The translations under genes were made by a program, and so were the position numbers. From Amycolatopsis suaedae (GTDB taxonomy: Bacteria; Actinomycetota; Actinomycetes; Mycobacteriales; Pseudonocardiaceae), in assembly GCF_004214935.1 (NCBI RefSeq), contig NZ_SFCC01000010.1, forward strand, positions 268,776 to 332,775: 64,000 nucleotides of DNA, in the 5' to 3' direction. Shown here piece after piece: positions 51,068 to 60,176 of the stretch. Numbering within the stretch: position 1 is the first letter of the stretch; the number at the start of each line of letters is the position of its first letter. The notes under the pieces are model-generated. The model had not been told where the DNA came from. It saw nothing but the letters and a program-made list of their open reading frames with translations, and did no database searches.

Positions 51068-52254
51068 GACTCGTCCCCGTGCTCGGCGCGCAGCTGCTGG
51101 ATGGTGTTCATCACCGTGTCCAGGTCGATGGTGCCGACGTACTCACCACGCGAACCGGTCACCGGGACCGCCCCGCCCTCGGCGAGCATGGCCTCCAGCG
51201 CGTCCTGCAGCGTCGACTGCGTGCTCACCACGTCGCCGAGCGGGCGGCCGGCGGTGGCCAGCGACGTCGCCGCGGTCAGGTCCCGCCGGTGGGCCCAGCG
51301 CACCGGCCTGCGCCGCTGGTCGAGCACCAGCACGTAGGGAATCCGCTGCTTGGCGAGCTTCTCCCGCACATCGGCGATCTGCTCGTCGACGCCAGCGGTC
51401 AGTGCCTCGTTCTTGACCTCGACGTCCCGCACCCGCAGCAGCGTGAGCTGCTTGAGCGACGCACCGGCGCCGACGAAGCCGGCGACGGTGTCATCGGCGG
51501 GGTTGGCCAGGATGGCGTCCGGGGTGTCGTACTGCAGGATCGTCGAGCTGTTGCCGAGCACCGCGATCTTGTCGCCCAGCTTGACGGCCTCGTCGAAGTC
51601 GTGGGTGACGAACACGATCGTCTTGCGCAGCTCGGTCTGCAGCCGCAGCAGCTCGTCCTGCAGGTTGCCGCGGGTGATCGGGTCCACGGCGCCGAACGGC
51701 TCGTCCATCAGCAGCACCGGCGGGTCCGCGGCCAGTGCCCTGGCCACCCCGACCCGCTGCTGCTGACCGCCGGAGAGCTGGCGGGGATAGCGGTCGCGGA
51801 ACTGCGCGGGGTCGAGGCCGACGAGGTCCATCATCTCCTCGACCCGGTCCTCGATCTTCTTCTTGTCCCAGCCGAGCAGGCCGGGCACGACCGCGATGTT
51901 CTGCGACACGGTGAAGTGCGGGAACAGACCGGCCTGCTGGATGGCGTAGCCGATCTTGCGCCGCAGCTCGTCCGGGTTGAGCGAGAGGGCGTCCTCACCG
52001 CCGATGGTGATCCGGCCCGACGTCGGCTCGATCAGGCGGTTGATCATCCGCATGGTCGTGGTCTTGCCGCAGCCCGACGGGCCGACGAAGATCACGATCT
52101 TGCCCGCGGGCACGGTCATGGTGAAGTCGGCTACCGCGGGCTCCTTCTGCCCCGGATAGCGCTTGGTCACCTGTTCCAGCTGGATCTCGACCCCGGAGAC
52201 GGCGTCGTCTTCCGCGGTCTGGTCTGCGACGGTCACGTTCTCAGCCACGGACAC
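51064..52254 (-). CDS. Osmoprotectant ABC importer, ATPase with CBS domains
   Basis: 396-residue ProV/OpuCA-type ATPase. Walker A GPSGCGKTT (about 58-66), Q-loop QQAGLFPHFT, signature LSGGQQQRVGVARAL, Walker B VLLMDEPFGAVD, H-loop VTHD. The C-terminal tandem CBS region (about 275-390) senses ionic strength or nucleotides in OpuA relatives. GTG at 52254 with GAGGGG; it overlaps the upstream permease by 14 bases. Confidence 0.95.
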   Translation of the reverse strand: MSVAENVTVADQTAEDDAVSGVEIQLEQVTKRYPGQKEPAVADFTMTVPAGKIVIFVGPSGCGKTTTMRMINRLIEPTSGRITIGGEDALSLNPDELRRKIGYAIQQAGLFPHFTVSQNIAVVPGLLGWDKKKIEDRVEEMMDLVGLDPAQFRDRYPRQLSGGQQQRVGVARALAADPPVLLMDEPFGAVDPITRGNLQDELLRLQTELRKTIVFVTHDFDEAVKLGDKIAVLGNSSTILQYDTPDAILANPADDTVAGFVGAGASLKQLTLLRVRDVEVKNEALTAGVDEQIADVREKLAKQRIPYVLVLDQRRRPVRWAHRRDLTAATSLATAGRPLGDVVSTQSTLQDALEAMLAEGGAVPVTGSRGEYVGTIDLDTVMNTIQQLRAEHGDES

Positions 52255-52888
52255 CCCTCGAGACGGTCAGGCGGTTGATGACGAAGTAGACGCCCTCCAG
52301 CAGCAGGGCGAGGATGACGACGCCGAGGGTTCCGGCGATCGCGTTGTTGAGCGCGTTGGCGCTGCCGGCGTTGGCGAGGCCGGTGAACACCGGCGCGCCG
52401 AGGCCGGGCCCCTTCGCGTACGCGGCGATGACGGCGATGCCCATCAGCATCTGCGTTGCCACCCGCATCCCGGCGAGGATGGCCGGCCAGGCCAGCCGCA
52501 TCTCGACCCGGGTGAGCACGCCGAGCCTGCTCATCCCGATCCCGCGCGCGGCGTCGGCCACCGCGGGATCGACACCGCCCAGTCCGACGATCGTGTTCCG
52601 CACGATCGGCAGCAGGGCGTAGAGCACCAGCGCGATCACCGTGGGCTCGGTGCCCAGGCCCACGATCGGGATCAGCAGGCCCAGCAACGCGAACGACGGG
52701 ATGGTCAGGATGGTGCTGGCCAGCGCGGTGGCCAGCGCGGAGCCGATCGGGGAGCGGTAGACCGCCACCCCGATCAGCACCCCGAGCACCGCCGCGATGA
52801 CGGTGCACTGCACGACCGCCGACAGGTGGAGCAGCCCCATCAGGGACAGCTTGTCCCACCTGTCGGCGACGAACTCGAAGAAATTCAC
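52241..52888 (-). CDS. Osmoprotectant ABC importer, permease 2
   Basis: 215-residue compact permease (OpuCD/OpuCB-type) with five to six helices and the coupling loop ADAARGIGMSRLGVLTRVEMRLAWPAI. GTG start overlapping the BCCT stop by 4 bases. With permease 1 it forms the heterodimeric channel. Confidence 0.92.
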   Translation of the reverse strand: MNFFEFVADRWDKLSLMGLLHLSAVVQCTVIAAVLGVLIGVAVYRSPIGSALATALASTILTIPSFALLGLLIPIVGLGTEPTVIALVLYALLPIVRNTIVGLGGVDPAVADAARGIGMSRLGVLTRVEMRLAWPAILAGMRVATQMLMGIAVIAAYAKGPGLGAPVFTGLANAGSANALNNAIAGTLGVVILALLLEGVYFVINRLTVSRGVRG

Positions 52889-54645
52889 GACCGACGGCTC
52901 CTGCCGAGCAGCCGCCGGCGTCCGCCATTCGTTCGTTCCTCGTGCAGTTCACGCAGCGAACGCATCATGGCGTCCTCCTGTTTCATCAACGGATCCTGGG
53001 AGAGATCACGCCACACCGCGATACACAGGCCGACCATGACGACGACGAATGGCACCGCGATGAGAATTGTCAGATTCTGCAGACCCTTCAACGCGTCGTT
53101 GCCGCCGACGAGCAACATCACCGCCGCGACGAATCCCATCAGCACGCCCCAGAAGATCACCACACCCTTGGTCGGATGCACGGATCCCTTCTGCGACAAC
53201 GTGCCCATCACGACCGATGCGGCGTCGGCCCCGGAGACGAAGAAGATCGACACCAGGATCATCACGATGATCGCGATGGGGACGAACCACGGCAGGGTCT
53301 CCAGCAGCTTGAACGTCGCCTCCTGTTCCGAACCGGAACCGGCGATGTCGACGCCCTGCCGCTGCTTGCTGATCGCGGCGCCGCCGAAGATGGCGAACCA
53401 GATCAGGCTGACGACGCTGGGCACGGCGATGACGCCGATGATGAACTGCCGGATGGTCCGCCCGCGCGAGATGCGCGCGATGAACATGCCGACGAAGGGC
53501 GTCCAGGAGATCCACCAGGCCCAGTAGAAGACCGTCCACCCGCCGAGCCAGGTCTGCATCTCCTCGCCGCCGGTCATCCCGGTACGGCCGGACATCTCCG
53601 CCAGCTCACGGAAGTAGTCACCGATGGCGCCGGGCACGATGTTGAGGATCAGCACCGTCGGGCCGACCACCAGCACGAACACCGCCAGCACCGCGGCGAG
53701 CACCATGTTGATGTTGGACAGCCACTGGATGCCCTTGGCCACACCGGACACGGCCGACGCGATGAACGCGATGGTGAGCACCGCGATGATGCCGACCAGC
53801 AGGCCCTTGCCCGGGTTGTCGATCCAGCCGACGGCACCCATACCGCCGCCGACCTGCAGTGCGCCCAGCCCGAGCGAGGCGGCCGAACCGAACAGCGTGG
53901 CGAAGATCGCCATCACGTCGATCGCCTTGCCCAGCGGGCCTTCCGTGCGCCGCGTGCCGAGCAGCGGCGCGAACACCGAGCTGATCAGCTGCTTGCGGCC
54001 CTTGCGGAAGGTGCTGTACGCGATGGCCAGGCCGACGACGGCGTAGATCGCCCACGGGTGCACGGTCCAGTGGAACAACGTCGTGGCCATGGCCGTGTGC
54101 ACGGCCTCGTCCGAGTTCGGCTGCGCGGTTCCCGGCGGCGGGCTCGCCATGTGCGAGACCGGTTCGTAGACGCCGAAGAACATCAGGCCGATGCCCATGC
54201 CGGCGCTGAACATCATGGCGATCCACGACGAGGTACGGAACTCGGGCCGTTCCTTGTCGCCGCCGAGCGGGATCCGGCCGTACCGGCTGATCGCCAGTCC
54301 GATCGCGAACAACACGAACCCGCTGGCGGTGAGCACGAACACCCACCCGCCGTACGGGATGACGGCCTCGTTCAGCACCGTCTTGGCGACCGCCGCCAGA
54401 TTCTCCGGCAGGAAGACGCCCCACAGGATGATGGCGATGGCCAGTACGGCGGCGACACCGAACACGATCTTGTCGGTTTCGGCTGGTCTGTCGGCGGCGA
54501 TCTCGAGGGGAACATGGTCGTCGGGGGAATGACCGGCACCGGTGGTGTCCGGCGCGTTCGCGAGGTCGGAGGTGGTGGCGCTCACGGCGCCCGCACCACC
54601 CTCCGGCACCTCTTCTTCGCCTGGCTTACCGTCCTGCGAGCTCAT
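52885..54645 (-). CDS. BCCT-family choline/glycine betaine transporter
   Basis: 586-residue secondary carrier of the betaine/carnitine/choline family with 12 helices. The family signature region WTVFYWAWWISWTPFVGMFIARISRGRTI is intact; GSAASLGLGALQVGGGM covers the cation region. N- and C-terminal cytosolic tails (about 60 and 45 residues) are charged and may sense osmotic stress. ATG at 54645 with AGAGGA close upstream; longer frames lie in the leader. First gene of the operon that continues with the ABC importer. Confidence 0.93.
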   Translation of the reverse strand: MSSQDGKPGEEEVPEGGAGAVSATTSDLANAPDTTGAGHSPDDHVPLEIAADRPAETDKIVFGVAAVLAIAIILWGVFLPENLAAVAKTVLNEAVIPYGGWVFVLTASGFVLFAIGLAISRYGRIPLGGDKERPEFRTSSWIAMMFSAGMGIGLMFFGVYEPVSHMASPPPGTAQPNSDEAVHTAMATTLFHWTVHPWAIYAVVGLAIAYSTFRKGRKQLISSVFAPLLGTRRTEGPLGKAIDVMAIFATLFGSAASLGLGALQVGGGMGAVGWIDNPGKGLLVGIIAVLTIAFIASAVSGVAKGIQWLSNINMVLAAVLAVFVLVVGPTVLILNIVPGAIGDYFRELAEMSGRTGMTGGEEMQTWLGGWTVFYWAWWISWTPFVGMFIARISRGRTIRQFIIGVIAVPSVVSLIWFAIFGGAAISKQRQGVDIAGSGSEQEATFKLLETLPWFVPIAIIVMILVSIFFVSGADAASVVMGTLSQKGSVHPTKGVVIFWGVLMGFVAAVMLLVGGNDALKGLQNLTILIAVPFVVVMVGLCIAVWRDLSQDPLMKQEDAMMRSLRELHEERTNGGRRRLLGRSRRS

Positions 54646-54968
54646 ATTCCTCTGCACGCGCCACGGTCGGCGCGTCCTCCTTCCGACCCGGTGTAACCCG
54701 TTTGGTGCAATGCACCCTAGTGGTCGAAAGCCGCCGAGGTGCCTCGAACACGGCCCCCGACCGCCTCGAACAGTGGCACAACATTTGCGGATCGGCCGGA
54801 GATCGGCAAGCACGAAACAGCTTCGATTAAGCAGGAATTACATGGTGGTAACCCCGCTGATCTGCGCGGATACCCCGAAGGTTCCACTTTCATCACCACG
54901 CCGAATACAGCGTGTTCACCAGACGGGCAGGATTCCCGTCACATCACCCGGTCACCTACGCTACGGCG
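54646..54968. promoter_or_regulatory. 323-base divergent intergenic region (osmoprotectant / copper side)
   Basis: No credible gene. It holds the palindrome GGTGCA-A-TGCACC (54704-54716) and a 10-base direct repeat GCCTCGAACA at 54741 and 54763, 22 bases or two turns apart. The more AT-rich stretch 54795-54905 may contain promoters for either direction. No riboswitch could be recognised with confidence. Confidence 0.5.
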
Positions 54969-55505
54969 GTGAGCAGGACCCGGAGCGACCACAGCGCGTT
55001 ACGCGCCGTGCGTGGCGGGCTGCTCGCGGTGAGCGCGCCCGCGCTGGCGGTGTCCGCACACTCCCTCGGCGGGGGCGGGACCCCCGACCTGTCGCTGACC
55101 CTCCTGCTGACGGTCCTGACCAGCTGGGTCGCCACCGAGCTGGCCGAGCGCACCCGCGGACCGCTGGGAATGCTCGCCGTGCTGGGCACCGGCCAGCTGG
55201 TCATGCACATCGTGCTGACCGACCTGATCCCGCATGGGCACGGCGCGAGCACGGTGAACGGCTGGACCATGACCGCCGCACACGTGGTGGCCACCTGCCT
55301 GACCGCCGGGATGCTGTCCGCCGCGGAACGGTGGCTGGTCGCGGCCGCGGCGGGGATGCGCAGACTGATGCCCGTCGTCCGGCTGTCCGCGCCGGTTCCG
55401 CCGCGACCCCAGCGCCCCGCCGTCACGTTCGCACCCGGACCGGAGCTGACGCCGCTGCTCGTGCGTCGCGTCCACGGCAGGCGCGGCCCGCCCGTCCACT
55501 CCTGA
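54969..55505 (+). CDS. Hypothetical membrane protein upstream of the copper genes
   Basis: 178 residues, GTG start. Four hydrophobic helices fill about 15-135; the loop HIVLTDLIPHGHGAS contains several histidines that could bind a metal. The C-terminal ~45 residues are basic and Pro-rich. It precedes ycnI by 74 bases in the same direction; similar membrane proteins often accompany YcnI. Role in copper handling is inferred only from place and histidines. Confidence 0.66.
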   Translation: MSRTRSDHSALRAVRGGLLAVSAPALAVSAHSLGGGGTPDLSLTLLLTVLTSWVATELAERTRGPLGMLAVLGTGQLVMHIVLTDLIPHGHGASTVNGWTMTAAHVVATCLTAGMLSAAERWLVAAAAGMRRLMPVVRLSAPVPPRPQRPAVTFAPGPELTPLLVRRVHGRRGPPVHS

Positions 55506-55526
55506 AACCCCAGCAACTCACGCGTG

Positions 55527-55543
55527 CCGTTCGGCGAACGGCG
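55527..55543. repeat. 17-base perfect palindrome in the ycnI leader
   Basis: GCCGTTCG-G-CGAACGGC lies 21 bases after the previous stop and 37 bases before the ycnI start. Could end transcription of the upstream gene or act as an operator for the copper operon. No T-run follows. Confidence 0.5.
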
Positions 55544-55579
55544 CGAACCAACCTCTGTGTTTCAGGAGTACCTACCTAC

Positions 55580-56332
55580 ATGTCGACATCCACAACCCTG
55601 CGTCGCGCCGCCGTACTCGTCGGCGTCGCCGGAATGACCACCCTGCTCGGTGGCGGGATCGCCGCCGCGCACGTCACCGCCAACGTCTACGGCGCCGAGC
55701 CCACCAAGGGTGGCTACGGCGCGTTCGTGCTGCGAGTGCCCAACGAGGAGCCCGACGCCGGGACCACGAAGGTCGAGGTGTCCTTCCCCGCCGAGTACGC
55801 GCTCACCTCGGCCCGCACCCGGCCGCTGCCCGGCTGGACCGCCAAGGTCGAGAAGGTGAAGCTGCCCACGCCGGTGAAGAACAGCAAGGGCGCCGACGTC
55901 GCCGAGGTCGTCAGCAAGATCAGCTGGACCGCGCAGCCCGGCGTCAAGATCGCCGCCGGCTCCACGGAGTTCCAGGAGTTCGAGGTCGTCGTCGGTTCAC
56001 TGCCCAATGTGGACACCCTGGTGATCCCGGCCGCGCAGACCTACGAGAACGGCAAGGTCGTGAACTGGGACGCCCCGCCGCCCCCCGCCGGCGGTGAGGA
56101 ACCCGAGCACCCCGCGCCGACGGTGAAGCTCGCGGCGTCCACAGGGGACGGTCACGGCCACGGCGAGACCAAGGCCGACGGTGACCACGCCCAGGCCGCC
56201 TCGGCAGGCACCGACAACACCGCCCGCTGGCTGGGCGGCGCCGGTCTCGCGGTCGGCGCGCTCGGCCTGGGCATCGGCGCGGGCGCGACCCTGCGGGCCA
56301 GGAAGTTGGCGGCGCCGAAGGACAACGCATGA
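55580..56332 (+). CDS. YcnI-like copper-binding protein (DUF1775)
   Basis: 250-residue exported protein. The signal peptide ends GIAAA so that the mature form begins with a histidine (HVTANVYGAEPTKGG), the Cu(II)-binding N-terminus of YcnI. DUF1775 domain to about residue 165 (with SWTA, EFQEFEVVVG), then a His-rich linker (GDGHGHGETKADGDH), one C-terminal helix (about 218-240) as membrane anchor. ATG at 55580 with AGGAG. Overlaps copC by 4 bases. Confidence 0.9.
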   Translation: MSTSTTLRRAAVLVGVAGMTTLLGGGIAAAHVTANVYGAEPTKGGYGAFVLRVPNEEPDAGTTKVEVSFPAEYALTSARTRPLPGWTAKVEKVKLPTPVKNSKGADVAEVVSKISWTAQPGVKIAAGSTEFQEFEVVVGSLPNVDTLVIPAAQTYENGKVVNWDAPPPPAGGEEPEHPAPTVKLAASTGDGHGHGETKADGDHAQAASAGTDNTARWLGGAGLAVGALGLGIGAGATLRARKLAAPKDNA

Positions 56333-56874
56333 GGCGCGCGCTGATCGCACTCGCCGTCGCCGCGGCGGCGGCACTGGCACTGGCCCCGCCCGCGGCGGCG
56401 CACAACGTGCTGGTGGCGTCCGACCCGGCGAAGGGCTCGTCGATCCCGGCCGGACCGCCGAAGGTCACGCTGACCTTTGACCAGTACGTGCAGGCCGCCG
56501 ACGTCAACGAGATCGCCGTCACCGGTCCCGGTGGCGGCCAGTGGGCCGAGGGACCGGTCGAGGTGCAGGGCAACGCGGTCACCGCGACGCTGCGCCCGCT
56601 CGGCCCGGCCGGCGAGTACATCATCGGGTACCGCATCCTGTCCGCGGACGGGCACTCGGTGTCCGACGAGATCCGGTTCACCCTGACGCAGGCCGGTAAC
56701 GGCACACCAGCGTCGGCCGACGCGGCCAAGTCGCCGGGCGCGGCCAAGCCGGCGTCCGGCGAGAGCGACAGCACCGGCGTACCGCTGTGGGTGTGGATCG
56801 CCGGTGCCGTGGTGCTGCTGGCGATCGGGCTGGTCGTCGCGCTGCGACTGGGGAAGGAGCCCGCGCAGAAATGA
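56329..56874 (+). CDS. CopC-domain periplasmic-type copper carrier, membrane anchored
   Basis: 181 residues. Signal peptide ending AAA, mature N-terminus HNVLVASDPAKG (copper histidine brace), CopC fold to about residue 120 with the conserved SADGHSVSDEIRF. Then a Ser/Ala/Pro linker and one membrane helix (about 150-172). It binds Cu(II) outside the membrane for delivery to CopD. ATGA overlaps on both sides. Confidence 0.93.
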   Translation: MRRALIALAVAAAAALALAPPAAAHNVLVASDPAKGSSIPAGPPKVTLTFDQYVQAADVNEIAVTGPGGGQWAEGPVEVQGNAVTATLRPLGPAGEYIIGYRILSADGHSVSDEIRFTLTQAGNGTPASADAAKSPGAAKPASGESDSTGVPLWVWIAGAVVLLAIGLVVALRLGKEPAQK

Positions 56875-57893
56875 CGGAGACCGAGACCACCTCGCGGGTC
56901 CGCTACAGCACGCTGCTGGTCACGCTGACCACGGCGGTGGTGGGCACACTGATCGGGGTCGCCATCACGGCGACCGCGCCCATCCCCGGCGTGACCGACG
57001 TCAGCGAGGTGGTCTCGGTCGCCATCCCCGTCGTGCGGGTCCTGCTGGACATCGCCGCGGTCACCACGATCGGGCTGGCCCTGCTGTCGGTGCTGGTCGG
57101 CTACGACCGGCCCAAGCTGACCGAGCCCGTGCTGAAGCTGACCAGACCGGCCGCCGTCGCGTCGGCGCTGGTCTGGTCGGTCACCGCGCTCGTCGCGCTG
57201 GTTCTGCAGACAGCCGAGTTCAAGCCGGGCAACGCCACGATCGGCGCGAGCGACGTGTGGGACTACATCGTGCAGGTCGGCGCCGGCAAGGCGTTGCTGG
57301 TCGTCGGCGTTCTGGCGCTGCTGATCGCCGGGCTCGGCGTGCTGACCGTGCGGCACGGCGAGAAGGTGCCCGCCGAGGTCCGGGTCGGGCTGGGCCTGTT
57401 CGCGTTGCTGCCGCTGCCGGTGACCGGCCACGCGTCGAACTGGAACTACCACGACTACACGATGATCTCGATGGAGCTGCACGTGATGAGCGCGGTGGCC
57501 TGGACCGGCGGGCTCGGCGCGATGGCCGTGCTGCTCGTCGGCAACCGGACGCTGCTGGCCCGCGCGCTGCCCCGGTTCTCCAAGCTGGCGACGCTGTGCC
57601 TGATCATCTCGGCGGCCACCGGGCTGTTCAACGGGATCGTCGAGATCAACCTCAACCCCAACATGGACCTGTGGACCGGCCTGTTCACTACGCCGTACGG
57701 GCAACTGGTGCTGCTCAAGGTCGTGTGCACCGGGGTCATCGCCCTGCTCGGGGCACAGGTGCGCTGGCGGCTGCTGCCGAAGATCATCCGGCACCAGCGC
57801 ACCGCGCTGGCCACCTGGGCGACCGTCGAGCTGGCGGTGATGGGACTGGCGTTCGGCTTCGCCGTCGTGCTCACCCGCGCGCCGGTGGCGTGA
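56871..57893 (+). CDS. CopD-family copper import/resistance membrane protein
   Basis: 340 residues, about eight helices. The CopD core (about 210-335) contains GHASNWNYHDYTMISMELHVMSAVAWTGGLGAM, with histidines placed for metal transfer, and WTGLFTTPYGQLVLLKV. The N-terminal half carries extra helices. Receives copper from CopC/YcnI; import for cuproenzymes such as LPMO or oxidases is plausible. Ends at a strong terminator 5 bases later. Confidence 0.9.
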   Translation: MTETETTSRVRYSTLLVTLTTAVVGTLIGVAITATAPIPGVTDVSEVVSVAIPVVRVLLDIAAVTTIGLALLSVLVGYDRPKLTEPVLKLTRPAAVASALVWSVTALVALVLQTAEFKPGNATIGASDVWDYIVQVGAGKALLVVGVLALLIAGLGVLTVRHGEKVPAEVRVGLGLFALLPLPVTGHASNWNYHDYTMISMELHVMSAVAWTGGLGAMAVLLVGNRTLLARALPRFSKLATLCLIISAATGLFNGIVEINLNPNMDLWTGLFTTPYGQLVLLKVVCTGVIALLGAQVRWRLLPKIIRHQRTALATWATVELAVMGLAFGFAVVLTRAPVA

Positions 57894-57897
57894 CATT

Positions 57898-57917
57898 CGG
57901 CCGAATGGCCGTTTTTT
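57898..57917 (+). terminator. Intrinsic terminator of the copper operon
   Basis: CGGCC-GAAT-GGCCG stem-loop (57898-57911) followed directly by six T (57912-57917). Textbook Rho-independent terminator just after copD; also part of the palindrome CATTCGGCCGAATG. Confidence 0.9.
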
Positions 57918-57983
57918 GGATCTTCCGGTCACAACGGTGACCTTCGGCAGGCATCCTCTCCGGTGACCTCCGGAGGGGAGCCG

Positions 57984-60002
57984 ATGGACGGGATCGTTCC
58001 CGAGCAGTTGAGCAGGGCGACCGCACACTTCGTCAACCGCTCGGCGGAGCTGGCGACCCTCGACCGCATCCTCGACGAGCACCGGTCCCGGCCTGTGCTC
58101 GTGGTGATCAGCGGACCGGGCGGTATCGGCAAGAGCGAGCTGGCGCACCGCTGGGCCGAGCACGCCAAGGCCCGGTTCCCGCGCGGGCAGCTGGAAGCCG
58201 ACCTCGGCGCGTTCAACAAGGACGGCCGCGTCGACCCCGCCGAGCTGCTCGGGCAGTTCCTGCGGGCGCTGGGCGTGGAACCGGCCGCCGTGCCGATCGG
58301 GCTGACCGAGCGGATCGCCATGTACCGCACGCTCACCGCCCGGCGGCCGCTGCTCGTCCTGCTGCACGACGCCGCCGACGCCGCCCAGGTCACCGACCTG
58401 GTACCTGCCGCGCCGACCAGCATCGTCGTGGTGACCAGCAGGCACCGGCTGGGTGCGCTGAACGCCAAGCACGACACCCGGCCGATTTACCTCGACCCGT
58501 TCGAGACGCGGCACGGCGTCGAGCTGCTGCGTAGCATGCTGGGATCCGACACGGTGACCGACGCGGACCCGGATGTGAAGCTGGTCGTGGAACGCTGTGC
58601 GGGATGGCCGCTGGCCGTCGCCGCGGTGGGCGCACAGCTCGCCGTCCAGCGCTTCCCCTCGTTCGCGGGCACCGCCGACGAGCTGCAGGGCAGCAGGCGG
58701 CGGGCAGCGGAGAACGAGGACGAGAAGGGACTCTCGGTGTCCGCCGCGCTGGAATTCTCCTACCGCAAACTGCCCGCCGACGCGGCCGCCCTGTACGTGG
58801 CACTGGCCCAGCACCCCGGCCCGGACTTCGGCGTCGGCGTCGCGTCCGCCGCCGTCGACCGCAGCCAGACCGAGGCCAGGAGGCTGCTGATCCAACTCGC
58901 CGAGGCCTCGCTGCTGAACGACAAGCCGGGCGAGCGATACGAGTTCCACGACCTCGTCCGCGAACACGCCGAGGAGAAGGCCCGCGAACTGGGCACCGAC
59001 GAGCCGAGGGCAGCCTGGCGTCGCATCGTCGAGTGGTACCTGCGTGCCGCCCAGGCAGCCGAGGACCACCTGACCACGCCCGACCAGGACCGCATTCCCT
59101 ACGAGTTCGCCTTCCCGCTGGCCGACTCCGGCTCGCTGCCGCCGCCCGAGCGGGCGCTGGCCTGGCTGGAGACCGAACGGCTCAACCTCATCGCGGCCAT
59201 CAACTCGGCCGAACGCCGTCGCGAACCTGAACTGGCCTGGCAGCTGGCCGCCGCGATGTGGCCGCTGTTCCTGCTGCACAAGCACTACCGCGACTTCGTG
59301 ACGGTCAGCCAGCTCGGCGTCAAGGTGGCCGCCAAGTGGGGCAACCCGCTCGCCGAGGCGCTGATGCACAACCGCTGGGCGGCCGCCCGCCGCGCGACCG
59401 GTCTGTTCGACGACGCCGTGAAGCACTACACGGCTGCCCGCGACGTCCTGCCCGAAGGCGTCGGCGAGGTCCTCGCGCTGCGGTCCGTCGAGGGCCTCGG
59501 GCTGGTCGCGCTGGCACGCCGCGACCTGGACGAGGCCGCGGCCCGGTTCACCGAGGTGCTCGACCTCGCCGACCGGCTCAACCGGGAACACGACGCCGCA
59601 CTGGCACTGGTCAACCTCGGGGTGACGCTGACCGACTCCGGCAACGCGACGGAGGCGGTCGGACGGCTCGAGCGAGCCGTCGAGCTGCTCACCGAGCACG
59701 GCAACGAGTACAACGTGGCCCGCGCCCGGACCGGGCTGGGCCGTGCGCTCACCGCGGCGGGCCGGACCGCCGAGGCCGAGGAACACCTGACCGCCGCACT
59801 GGAGGTCATGCGGGCCAGCGGCTCGCAGTTCGAGGAGGCCAGGGCCATGCACGGGCTCGGCGACCTCGCCGAGGCGACCGGCGACGCGGCCGAGGCACGC
59901 AGGCTGCACACCGAGGCGCTGGCCATCTACGAGAAGCTCGGCCGGCCCGAAGCCGGCCCGTTGCGGGAGCAGCTGGAGCGCGCGCAAATCGAGCCCAGCT
60001 AA
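57984..60002 (+). CDS. STAND NTPase (NB-ARC) with TPR repeats
   Basis: 672 residues. NB-ARC ATPase at about 15-330: P-loop VISGPGGIGKSEL (K50), Walker B region PLLVLLHDAAD where the usual DD is HD, SIVVVTSRHRL, and CAGWPLAVAAVG in place of GLPLA. A helical linker is followed by about six TPR-like repeats (about 470-665). No N-terminal effector or DNA-binding domain of SARP type is present. Start at 57984 chosen for CCGGAGGGG upstream. STAND proteins switch on when the repeats bind a ligand; role could be regulation or defence. Stand-alone gene. Confidence 0.86.
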   Translation: MDGIVPEQLSRATAHFVNRSAELATLDRILDEHRSRPVLVVISGPGGIGKSELAHRWAEHAKARFPRGQLEADLGAFNKDGRVDPAELLGQFLRALGVEPAAVPIGLTERIAMYRTLTARRPLLVLLHDAADAAQVTDLVPAAPTSIVVVTSRHRLGALNAKHDTRPIYLDPFETRHGVELLRSMLGSDTVTDADPDVKLVVERCAGWPLAVAAVGAQLAVQRFPSFAGTADELQGSRRRAAENEDEKGLSVSAALEFSYRKLPADAAALYVALAQHPGPDFGVGVASAAVDRSQTEARRLLIQLAEASLLNDKPGERYEFHDLVREHAEEKARELGTDEPRAAWRRIVEWYLRAAQAAEDHLTTPDQDRIPYEFAFPLADSGSLPPPERALAWLETERLNLIAAINSAERRREPELAWQLAAAMWPLFLLHKHYRDFVTVSQLGVKVAAKWGNPLAEALMHNRWAAARRATGLFDDAVKHYTAARDVLPEGVGEVLALRSVEGLGLVALARRDLDEAAARFTEVLDLADRLNREHDAALALVNLGVTLTDSGNATEAVGRLERAVELLTEHGNEYNVARARTGLGRALTAAGRTAEAEEHLTAALEVMRASGSQFEEARAMHGLGDLAEATGDAAEARRLHTEALAIYEKLGRPEAGPLREQLERAQIEPS

Positions 60003-60070
60003 GGGTCAAGTAGCGCAGCGTAGTCATTCCCGCGCGAACGGGGGACACTATCTGTCATACAGGGTGACCA

Positions 60071-60174
60071 GGAGGGCCGAATTCACTACGCGCAGCGTGT
60101 TCGTTTCGGAGAAACGGCGAACGGTCATTTTCCAGCGCCGAACATCACCGGAAAAGCGCTGTTGACGGCCCTCC
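60071..60174. ncRNA. Candidate structured RNA or complex terminator between convergent genes
   Basis: A 9-base perfect pair GGAGGGCCG (60071-60079) and CGGCCCTCC (60166-60174) encloses internal hairpins: CGTTTC-GGA-GAAACG with outer GTTC/GAAC, and TTTTCC...GGAAAA with AGCGC/GCGCT. The whole fills the gap between the STAND gene (ends 60002) and the phosphotransferase gene (ends 60177). A multi-branched RNA is possible; a two-way terminator is the plain alternative. Strand unknown. Confidence 0.3.
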
Positions 60175-60176
60175 GT

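Noticed and set aside
55944..59987. Minus-strand open frame of 1347 codons across the copper and STAND genes
   Set aside because: It mirrors well-supported genes on the other strand, has Arg/Gly/Gln-rich low-complexity translation and no domain. High GC makes such long shadow frames common.
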